Both the position numbers and the translations under genes were made by a program. 9,408 nucleotides of DNA from Spirosomataceae bacterium (GTDB lineage: Bacteria; Bacteroidota; Bacteroidia; Cytophagales; Spirosomataceae), in contig JANQUM010000099.1 of the NCBI GenBank assembly GCA_030731175.1, positions 1 through 9,408 of the forward strand, in the 5' to 3' direction. Positions 1 to 4,876 of this stretch are shown in pieces. Each line of letters starts with the position of its first letter. Position 1 is the stretch's first letter. The notes under the pieces are model-generated. The model was not told where the DNA came from. It did no database searches and was given only the letters and a program-made list of their open reading frames with translations.

Positions 1-787
1 GGTACAGAATTGCTTGACCACCAATCAAAACGCGGTCGTTTTTGAGGCTGCATTTAAGAAATCCGCCTCGGTGCGAAAGCTGCTTGGCAATTAAATCGTG
101 TTTTTTGAGTTTGTTTGCCCAATATGGAATCAGCTTTGTGTGAGCTGATCCGGTTACCGGATCTTCGTTAATTCCACACGCCGGAGCGAAAAAACGACTT
201 ACAAAATCAACACCTTTTTCGCTACTTTTAGCGGTAACTATGATGCCACGGGCGGGGTTTTCCCATTCGGGAAAAGTTCTCAGAAAATGAAAGTCTGGTT
301 TCAGGTTTTCTATTTCTTCTTGCGTTTCGTAAACGAATTGCCAATCATCTTTACTTTTGAAAGCTAATTTTGGCGTAATTCCCATTGCTTTCGTGATTGG
401 TTCGGTAATAGTTTCTGGAGTTAGGAGCATCGCCGGGAAATTTAGGTAAAACCATTCGTTGGCTTCACTTATAATCAATTCGCCGCTTCTTGATTGAAAC
501 GTAATATCACCCGAAACCCCCGCAATTTTGTACAAATAGTACGCCGCCGCTACAGTTGCGTGGCCGCATAAATCAACCTCGACTTCAGGGGTAAACCACC
601 GTATGTGGTAGTTGTTTTGTTGTTTTTCCGGAACTATAAAAGTGGTTTCGGAGAGATTATTTTCTAAAGCGATCTGCTGCATTTTTTCGTCAGAAAGCCA
701 CTTTTCTAAAGGAATAACCGCTGCCGGATTTCCCCCAAAAACTTTGTCTGTAAATGCGTCAATTTGAAAAAGAGGCAAGCTGCTCAT
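1..787 (-). CDS. PhzF-family isomerase/epimerase (3' end cut by window edge)
   Basis: Translating the minus strand from the ATG at 787-785 gives 262 codons that run off the left edge. The start reads MSSLPLFQIDAFTDKVFGGN, typical of the PhzF / YddE family. Family hallmarks are in place: the catalytic Glu in NLSETTF (E47), the DLCGHAT motif (H76), and the GINEDPVTGSAH signature at about residues 205-216 (D209, S214). PhzF of Pseudomonas uses Glu, His, Asp and Ser at equivalent places for a proton-shift isomerisation. Family members are cytosolic two-domain, diaminopimelate-epimerase-like proteins of about 260-300 residues, so probably only a few C-terminal residues are missing. The true substrate is unknown; a phenazine pathway is not implied, since most family members lie outside such clusters. 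The ATG overlaps the gldF stop in an ATGA arrangement (TGA at 786-784), so the gene is probably co-transcribed and translationally coupled with gldF. Confidence 0.93.
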   Translation of the reverse strand, partial: MSSLPLFQIDAFTDKVFGGNPAAVIPLEKWLSDEKMQQIALENNLSETTFIVPEKQQNNYHIRWFTPEVEVDLCGHATVAAAYYLYKIAGVSGDITFQSRSGELIISEANEWFYLNFPAMLLTPETITEPITKAMGITPKLAFKSKDDWQFVYETQEEIENLKPDFHFLRTFPEWENPARGIIVTAKSSEKGVDFVSRFFAPACGINEDPVTGSAHTKLIPYWANKLKKHDLIAKQLSHRGGFLKCSLKNDRVLIGGQAILY

Positions 788-1509
788 CGGGATTTTGAAA
801 GGAGTTTTAAATATGAACAGTAAAGAAAGAAAACGCTAATGCTTACTAAATAAATAACGTTTCGGGAGTCAATTACGCCGCGTCCGAGAGCTTCAAATTG
901 CGTTTGTAAACTCAGGTAATCAATTAGAAACTGGGTTTCGCCAGAAAATAATTGCGAAAATTGGTGGATTCCTTCATAAAAGAAAATGCAAATTGCCATT
1001 CCAATTACAAACGCAATTATTTGATTATCAGTAAGTGACGATGTGAAAATGCCGATGCTAACAAATGCTGCCGCTAATAAAAATAAACCAGCGTATGCTC
1101 CAATTACAGCGGCAGTATCGATATTTCCGATTGGGCTGCCAAGTTGATAAATGGAGGTGTAGTAAATAATAGTCAGAACTAACGCTGCTGCAATTGTGAG
1201 CCATGCCGCAAAGAATTTGCCGAGAATTAATTGCCACAAACTGATTGGTTTTGTGAGTAACAGCTCGAAAGTTCCGACCCGGAATTCGTCGGCGAATAGT
1301 CGCATTGTCAACGCCGGAACGAAGAAAAAGAACAAGTAAGGCGTTAGCTGAAAAAAGCTACCGAGGTCAGAAAAACCGTAGTCAAGGACGTTAGAATCTG
1401 GGAAAACCCACGTTACCAAGCCTGTAAAAACCAAAAAAACACCGATTACCAGGTACGCAACCGCGGAACTGAAATAAGCATTGAGTTCTTTCAGGAAAAT
1501 GCTCTGCAT
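784..1509 (-). CDS. gldF: Gliding-motility ABC transporter permease GldF
   Basis: This 241-residue protein is an ABC-2 type permease matching GldF of gliding Bacteroidota. It has about six hydrophobic segments, near residues 17-35, 54-70, 98-120, 134-157, 163-180 and 217-237. The cytoplasmic coupling region ADEFRVGTFELLLTKPIS (73-90) carries the F(E)LLLTKPI signature of the family. Conserved GldF stretches include GSPIGNID (124-131) and GRGVIDSRNVIY (209-220). Length is as usual. In Flavobacterium johnsoniae, GldF works in the inner membrane with GldG and the ATPase GldA and is needed for gliding; its transported substrate is not established. Here the gene lies 72 bp downstream of a DUF4199 gene, beyond a terminator hairpin. 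The next gene downstream is a PhzF-family isomerase overlapping by ATGA, not gldG. The ATG at 1509 is chosen because MQSIFLKELNAYF aligns with normal GldF N-termini. No clear Shine-Dalgarno sequence precedes it. Confidence 0.93.
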   Translation of the reverse strand: MQSIFLKELNAYFSSAVAYLVIGVFLVFTGLVTWVFPDSNVLDYGFSDLGSFFQLTPYLFFFFVPALTMRLFADEFRVGTFELLLTKPISLWQLILGKFFAAWLTIAAALVLTIIYYTSIYQLGSPIGNIDTAAVIGAYAGLFLLAAAFVSIGIFTSSLTDNQIIAFVIGMAICIFFYEGIHQFSQLFSGETQFLIDYLSLQTQFEALGRGVIDSRNVIYLVSISVFFLYCSYLKLLSKSR

Positions 1510-1544
1510 ATATAATGTTGCAAGTGATTATAATAGAAAACGAA

Positions 1545-1577
1545 ATTTACCGCCGAACATGCGTTTCGGCGGTAAAT
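1545..1577 (-). terminator. Rho-independent terminator after the pyrC-like/DUF4199 unit
   Basis: A perfect 13-bp inverted repeat (ATTTACCGCCGAA and its complement, arms 1565-1577 and 1545-1557) encloses a 7-nt loop. It begins 4 nt after the TAA of the second DUF4199 gene. Read on the minus strand, the right arm is followed by TTCGTTTTCT, an imperfect U-rich tract. Position and strength suggest it ends the upstream three-gene transcript, although some readthrough into gldF is possible. Confidence 0.8.
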
Positions 1578-1581
1578 CATT

Positions 1582-2097
1582 TTATTCAAAGACCGGACGG
1601 TCCTTTTTCATAATTGCCGAAATTATCAATGATAAAAGGAAGCCGAAGAATAAAGTACCTAACATACTGAACAGAAACTGCATGCTGGGGTTATTAAATC
1701 GCTCAAGTTGCTCCATTGCCATGCTTATTTGTTCTTCTGAAAGGCCTTGCTTTACGTACATTTCTTCTTGCATGTCAGTTATTTTACCTTTGATACTCGT
1801 GTCAATCACGTTGACGTAAAGTTGATTAAATGCGTTTGAAATCAAGCCGCTGACCACGATAATCAGCATTGACATGCCTAAGCCTTCGCCAAAAGTCATA
1901 AAACCGTTGTTGAGTGATTTGAATTCTTTAGCGGCAAGAACTAAAATCACCACAGTGACCGCAACTCCAAATGCAGCTGCAATCCAAACCATTTTCCATA
2001 GGTCAAATGTGTATAGAACAATGGTGAAAACTATTGATATAATAGCTGAAATAATTCCCCATTTAAGGGCGATACGTGCTGTAGAAGGTTTTTCCAT
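1582..2097 (-). CDS. DUF4199 family integral membrane protein (second of tandem pair)
   Basis: This 171-residue protein starts at the ATG at 2097. The reading frame is open further upstream to 2229, but that would overlap the preceding gene and add an unrelated N-terminus; MEKPSTARIALKWG fits the family start. Four hydrophobic segments are visible, near residues 11-30, 35-55, 73-93 and 139-162. The conserved FMTFGEGLGMSML stretch enters the third helix, as in DUF4199 proteins (Pfam PF13858). A charged, probably extramembrane segment (about 100-135, rich in Glu, Met and Gln) links helices 3 and 4. The protein ends in a Lys/Arg-containing tail. DUF4199 proteins are common in Bacteroidota and have no known function. 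This copy lies 46 bp after a divergent homologue of the same length and is followed at once by a terminator, so it is the last gene of the unit. Confidence 0.85.
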   Translation of the reverse strand: MEKPSTARIALKWGIISAIISIVFTIVLYTFDLWKMVWIAAAFGVAVTVVILVLAAKEFKSLNNGFMTFGEGLGMSMLIIVVSGLISNAFNQLYVNVIDTSIKGKITDMQEEMYVKQGLSEEQISMAMEQLERFNNPSMQFLFSMLGTLFFGFLLSLIISAIMKKDRPVFE

Positions 2098-2143
2098 TTG
2101 TGTAATTATTAGAGGTGAGAGGTAGTTAAGATTGCAATATATT

Positions 2144-2659
2144 TTATGGTGTTGGGCGTTGCTTGCGTAAAGCCATGCTGATGAGTGTAATTGGTATAAT
2201 ACTGAATTGCTTGAACATAATTTCGTCAATTACTAATTGGTACGGTTTGGCATTTTTGAGCGAAGCTATAGTTCTGTCAAAATTTGCCTTGTCCAAAATT
2301 ACGTCAAAAGTTTCTTTGTTTGAATACATTTCTTTTACTCCTTCTGCCGTCCAAGTAGTAAATGGAGTGTTATCGTAAAAGGTAACAAATATAAAAATGC
2401 CGAGACCGGTTAAAATGGCGGCGAATAAATTCACTAAAAAACCAACCGAAACGCCTTCGTAAAAGTGTAAGTAACCGCCGTTGTTTCGTCTGTAAAAGGC
2501 AAGGGCAATGAAAATCATCATAATATTAAAGCCAATATCTGGCCTTCTAACGCCGAGTGGATTCGGGGAAATATTGTACAGCCCGATAAAGAACAGCAGG
2601 CAAGCCAATGCCGTTAAAGAACCGTAAATTAGGGTATAGCGAGGAAGTTGTTTTTTCAT
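2144..2659 (-). CDS. DUF4199 family integral membrane protein (first of tandem pair)
   Basis: This 171-residue protein has four predicted membrane segments, near residues 9-29, 42-56, 71-95 and 149-165. The stretch LHFYEGVSVGFLVNL (64-78) matches the DUF4199 pattern of an aromatic/Glu-Gly motif leading into helix 3. A soluble loop of about 50 residues (97-147) precedes the last helix, and a basic tail (RKQRP) ends the protein, suggesting a cytoplasmic C-terminus. The ATG at 2659 overlaps the TGA of the dihydroorotase-like gene (2658-2656) as ATGA, so translation is likely coupled. It shares topology and length with the next gene but little direct sequence, which suggests an old duplication or two subfamily members kept together. 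The function is unknown. Confidence 0.82.
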   Translation of the reverse strand: MKKQLPRYTLIYGSLTALACLLFFIGLYNISPNPLGVRRPDIGFNIMMIFIALAFYRRNNGGYLHFYEGVSVGFLVNLFAAILTGLGIFIFVTFYDNTPFTTWTAEGVKEMYSNKETFDVILDKANFDRTIASLKNAKPYQLVIDEIMFKQFSIIPITLISMALRKQRPTP

Positions 2660-3936
2660 AAATTGTTGAGTTGCACGTTGCCATTATTTACCGTGGCAAG
2701 TACCAGCCCTTTTAGTTCTTTGCCCAAAATAGGGGAGTTTAATGCGGTAGATTTATTAGCTTTTTCGTCGTAAATCCATTTCTTTTCGGGATCAAAAAGC
2801 GTCAGCGGAACAGCCGTATTTTCTTTAATAGATGGAACTGCTAATCGTAGTAGATTACGTACGTTTATGGTAAGTTTGGTAATTAGCTCGTCGAGGGTTA
2901 ATCCGCTTTCTACTAACGCATTGGAGAATAAAGTTTGCAAACCAAGCATACCAAAGTCGGCGTCGTCAAAGGTAAGCTTTTTGGCTTCTTCATCGTGCGG
3001 GTAATGATCTGAAATTAGTAAATCAATTGTTCCGTCGGCAAGTCCTTTCTTTAAGGCTTTTATCGTTTTTTCGTTGCGAAGTGGCGGGCTGACTTTGTAA
3101 TTTGAATCGAAGGTACTGATATCGTCTTCGGTATATAAAAGTTGATTTATTGAAACATCACAACTCACGGGTAAGCCTTTCGCTTTGGCTTCCTTTATGC
3201 GTTTCAGCCCGTTTATAGTTGATACTTTTGCGAAGTGTAAAACGGGCTTTTCGGACTTAATATCGGTATATGCGAGTAGTTCTAAATCCCGCATAATCAT
3301 TAATTCTTCGGCTGTTTCGGGAATGCCTTTCATGCCCAATTGCGTACTCATGAGACCTTCGTTCATTTGCCCCATAAAAGCAAGGGTTGGTTCTTCAGGG
3401 CGATTTATCAATACGCCGTTTATCGGTTGTAAATAAAGCAGCGTTTTGAGCAGAATATCGGCGTTCCACAGCGGTTGTAGCCCGTCGGTGAATGCTACGG
3501 CTCCAGCTTGTTGCATGTCCATCATTTCCGTAAAATCCTTACCTTCGCAATTTACGGTTATGGCGGCCATTGGGTGAATATTCACCGTTGAAGTGGCGTT
3601 TCCCTGCTTTAAATAGTGAATGGTAGATTTGTCCTGAACAATCGGTTTGGTGTTTGGTGTGGTTGCAATATCTGTAAAACCACCCGCCGCCGCAACTGAG
3701 CGAAGCGTTTCGAGGGTTTCCTTATATTCTAATCCCGGATCTGTAGCAACAACGCCAAGGTCCATCCAACCAATGGAAACGTGTAAATTTTCGGAAGAAA
3801 TAACCGTAGCGTTTTCAACTTCTAAATCGGTGCCGATTTGAATAATTTTCCCGTTTTCAATCACCAAATCAACCGTTTTCTGGTGAAAAGCGGAATTTGA
3901 ATCCAAAACCGTGGCTTTTTGTACGTGAAATTTCAT
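2656..3936 (-). CDS. Dihydroorotase-like amidohydrolase, probably catalytically degenerate
   Basis: This 426-residue protein has the layout of type I (multifunctional-complex type) dihydroorotase. There is a small N-terminal beta domain, a TIM barrel starting at about residue 52, and a C-terminal beta part containing ILGKELKGLVLATVNNG. Family landmarks are DPGLEYKETLE (66-76), AAGGFTDIATTPNT (83-96), KVSPPLR (281-287) and SDHYPH (309-314). Active enzymes convert carbamoyl aspartate to dihydroorotate in pyrimidine synthesis. However, the metal-binding HxH that should follow the first barrel strand reads GVV (61-63), the usual HCE site reads NRPEE (178-182), the HVS site reads KVS (237-239), and the TPHH region reads SINQ (262-265). 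Only D151 and the D310/H311 DH motif remain. Similar HxH-lacking homologues are, from memory, common in Bacteroidota, so this is not a recent pseudogene: the frame is intact. It may be a non-catalytic partner (for example of aspartate transcarbamoylase) or have a new activity. It is the first gene of a unit with two DUF4199 genes. A second, genuine pyrC elsewhere is expected. Confidence 0.88.
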   Translation of the reverse strand: MKFHVQKATVLDSNSAFHQKTVDLVIENGKIIQIGTDLEVENATVISSENLHVSIGWMDLGVVATDPGLEYKETLETLRSVAAAGGFTDIATTPNTKPIVQDKSTIHYLKQGNATSTVNIHPMAAITVNCEGKDFTEMMDMQQAGAVAFTDGLQPLWNADILLKTLLYLQPINGVLINRPEEPTLAFMGQMNEGLMSTQLGMKGIPETAEELMIMRDLELLAYTDIKSEKPVLHFAKVSTINGLKRIKEAKAKGLPVSCDVSINQLLYTEDDISTFDSNYKVSPPLRNEKTIKALKKGLADGTIDLLISDHYPHDEEAKKLTFDDADFGMLGLQTLFSNALVESGLTLDELITKLTINVRNLLRLAVPSIKENTAVPLTLFDPEKKWIYDEKANKSTALNSPILGKELKGLVLATVNNGNVQLNNL

Positions 3937-3946
3937 TTTCGGAAAA

Positions 3947-3954
3947 CAAAAATA
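3947..3954 (-). promoter_or_regulatory. Candidate -7 element upstream of the dihydroorotase-like gene
   Basis: TATTTTTG on the minus strand matches the Bacteroidota primary-sigma -7 consensus TAnnTTTG. It lies between the gcvH terminator and the start codon at 3936. The spacing would give a very short leader, and I see no good TTG-type -33 element, so this is only a candidate. The presence of a terminator just upstream does require a promoter in this 60-bp stretch. Confidence 0.35.
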
Positions 3955-3997
3955 AGATAGACTGTTTGAATTTAGCCTTGGTTCACTCTCTTATAAA

Positions 3998-4017
3998 AAA
4001 AGCCCATGCGGGCTTTT
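3998..4017 (-). terminator. Rho-independent terminator after gcvH
   Basis: An 8-bp perfect stem (AAAAGCCC / GGGCTTTT) with the 4-nt loop GCAT is followed on the minus strand by a run of Ts overlapping the arm (complement of A-run 3995-4001). It lies 27 bp past the gcvH stop codon and separates gcvH from the pyrC-like unit. Confidence 0.9.
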
Positions 4018-4044
4018 AGGGTTAAATTACAGGGTAAATCGATA

Positions 4045-4428
4045 TTATTTACCAATTAGTTTTTTATACTCTTCAACGGTCATCAGCTTTTCAAATTCGC
4101 TCATGTCGTCAATCGTCATTTTGATCAGCCAGCCTTTTTCGTATGGGTCATTATTAACCGTTTCGGGGGCGTCTGCCAATTCTTCGTTGACTTCGATCAC
4201 TGTACCTGACATCGGTAAAAATAAATCAGAAACAGTTTTAACGGCTTCAATGCTTCCGAACACTTCGTTAGCAGCAAATTCTTCACCCTCGCTTTCGATT
4301 TCAACGTAAACAATATCGCCTAATTCACTTTGGGCGAAATCTGTAATTCCGACAACCGCCGTATTTTCGTCTTCAATGCGTACCCATTCGTGTTCTTCGG
4401 TGTAGCGTAAATTTTCAGGGAAATTCAT
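4045..4428 (-). CDS. gcvH: Glycine cleavage system H protein
   Basis: This 127-residue protein is full length for GcvH. It carries a lipoyl group that shuttles the aminomethyl intermediate between the P, T and L proteins during glycine breakdown in the cytosol. The lipoyl attachment lysine is K64 in GSIEAVKTVSDL, the canonical context. The N-terminal LRYTEEHEWVR and the VGITDFAQSELGDIVYVEI stretch (26-44) are standard, as is the NNDPYEKGWLIKM segment (92-104). The protein is acidic. It is on the same strand as sprA, about 440 bp downstream, with a plus-strand gene in between. Proximity of gcvH and sprA occurs in other Bacteroidota as far as I recall, though no functional link is established. 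It is closed by its own terminator. No partner genes (gcvP, gcvT) are in the window. The lipoyl domain could also serve protein lipoylation traffic. Confidence 0.97.
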   Translation of the reverse strand: MNFPENLRYTEEHEWVRIEDENTAVVGITDFAQSELGDIVYVEIESEGEEFAANEVFGSIEAVKTVSDLFLPMSGTVIEVNEELADAPETVNNDPYEKGWLIKMTIDDMSEFEKLMTVEEYKKLIGK

Positions 4429-4460
4429 AATTAAGTTTTTGCGTTTTAAGTTGTTGTGTT

Positions 4461-4504
4461 AGTAAGTTTTGCTGTGAAGTCATTTACTCCTTTGATAACT
4501 TACT
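4461..4504. repeat. Short inverted repeat in the gcvH upstream region
   Basis: AGTAAGTT at 4461-4468 and its exact complement AACTTACT at 4497-4504 flank a 28-nt spacer, 33-76 bp upstream of the gcvH start. A nested GATAA/TTATC pair overlaps the right arm. The region is AT-rich, so chance is a realistic explanation; an operator for gcvH is possible. Confidence 0.25.
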
Positions 4505-4576
4505 TTATCAGAAACGTTGCAAGTTAGCGGAAAACTGTAATATTTGGAAATGATTTTATTTTAGTATTCTAAATCG

Positions 4577-4584
4577 TATTTTTG
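4577..4584 (+). promoter_or_regulatory. Candidate -7 element for the small plus-strand gene
   Basis: TATTTTTG matches the Bacteroidota TAnnTTTG consensus and lies 17 nt before the ATG at 4602, a reasonable distance for a short leader. A TTTG at 4543-4546 is too far upstream for a normal -33 element, so support is partial. Confidence 0.4.
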
Positions 4585-4601
4585 TTAAAAACATAAATCA
4601 A

Positions 4602-4829
4602 ATGACAACCATAGTCCTCGAAATAAAAGACAGTAAAGTCAAGTTTTTTAGAGATTTGATACAAAATTTTTCTTTTGTGAAAGTGAAAGAAGAAATTGAA
4701 GTGGAAGAAGACGGCGACTCTGATGAGTATATCCGCGATAATATTAAGACGAGTTTGGCGGAATTGAAGGACGTTTTAGACGGCAAAGTGAAAGGAACTC
4801 CCATCAGAGAATTTCTCAAGGAATTATGA
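4602..4829 (+). CDS. Small acidic antitoxin-like protein
   Basis: This 75-residue protein is the only gene on the plus strand. It starts MTTIVLEIKDSKVKFFRDLI, a short beta strand followed by an amphipathic helix. An acidic linker (about 30-42, EIEVEEDGDSDEY) leads to a second helix and ends in PIREFLKEL. This architecture (N-terminal VxLxIxDSK...F..LL, FV.V in the middle, C-terminal FL.EL) resembles small hypothetical proteins of Bacteroidota and Cyanobacteria that often sit just before RelE/ParE-type toxins. That assignment is by resemblance, not by a decisive motif. An ATG overlaps its stop (ATGA-type, 4826-4828), the usual place for a coupled toxin, but that frame closes after 16 codons. 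It is convergent with sprA, 35 bp apart, and divergent from gcvH. The coding choice is supported by the ATG, the promoter-like TATTTTTG upstream and sensible composition; the opposite-strand frame here is a serine-rich shadow. Confidence 0.7.
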   Translation: MTTIVLEIKDSKVKFFRDLIQNFSFVKVKEEIEVEEDGDSDEYIRDNIKTSLAELKDVLDGKVKGTPIREFLKEL

Positions 4830-4876
4830 AGAAGCGGGATTATCTTTTCTGTATGAATTCTCCATCAATCAGCTAA
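4826..4876 (+). other. 16-codon reading frame overlapping the antitoxin-like gene stop
   Basis: The frame reads MKKRDYLFCMNSPSIS and stops at TAA 4874-4876, inside the last codons of sprA on the other strand. Its ATG overlaps the TGA of the preceding gene, as toxin genes commonly do after antitoxins. It could be the stub of a deleted toxin or just a chance frame; I do not recognise the peptide. Confidence 0.25.

Noticed and set aside
1527..1532. TATAAT on the minus strand upstream of gldF as a promoter
   Set aside because: Bacteroidota primary sigma factors use TAnnTTTG rather than the enterobacterial -10, and no matching upstream element is present; an AT-rich chance match is more likely.
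1481..1819. Plus-strand frame of 112 codons across the gldF/DUF4199 junction
   Set aside because: It runs through the terminator hairpin and antisense to two convincing genes; its predicted protein has no coherent features.
2098..2229. N-terminal extension of the second DUF4199 protein to 2229
   Set aside because: It would overlap the 3' end of the preceding DUF4199 gene by 86 bp and adds a sequence unlike the family; the ATG at 2097 gives the normal length.
2656..3936. Reading the dihydroorotase-like gene as a decaying pseudogene
   Set aside because: The frame is uninterrupted, full length, coupled to its neighbour, and retains several conserved barrel motifs, which argues for selection on a changed function.
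4598..4819. Minus-strand frame of 73 codons opposite the antitoxin-like gene
   Set aside because: Serine-rich, unstructured composition typical of a complementary-strand shadow; the plus-strand protein has sensible secondary structure and a promoter-like upstream site.
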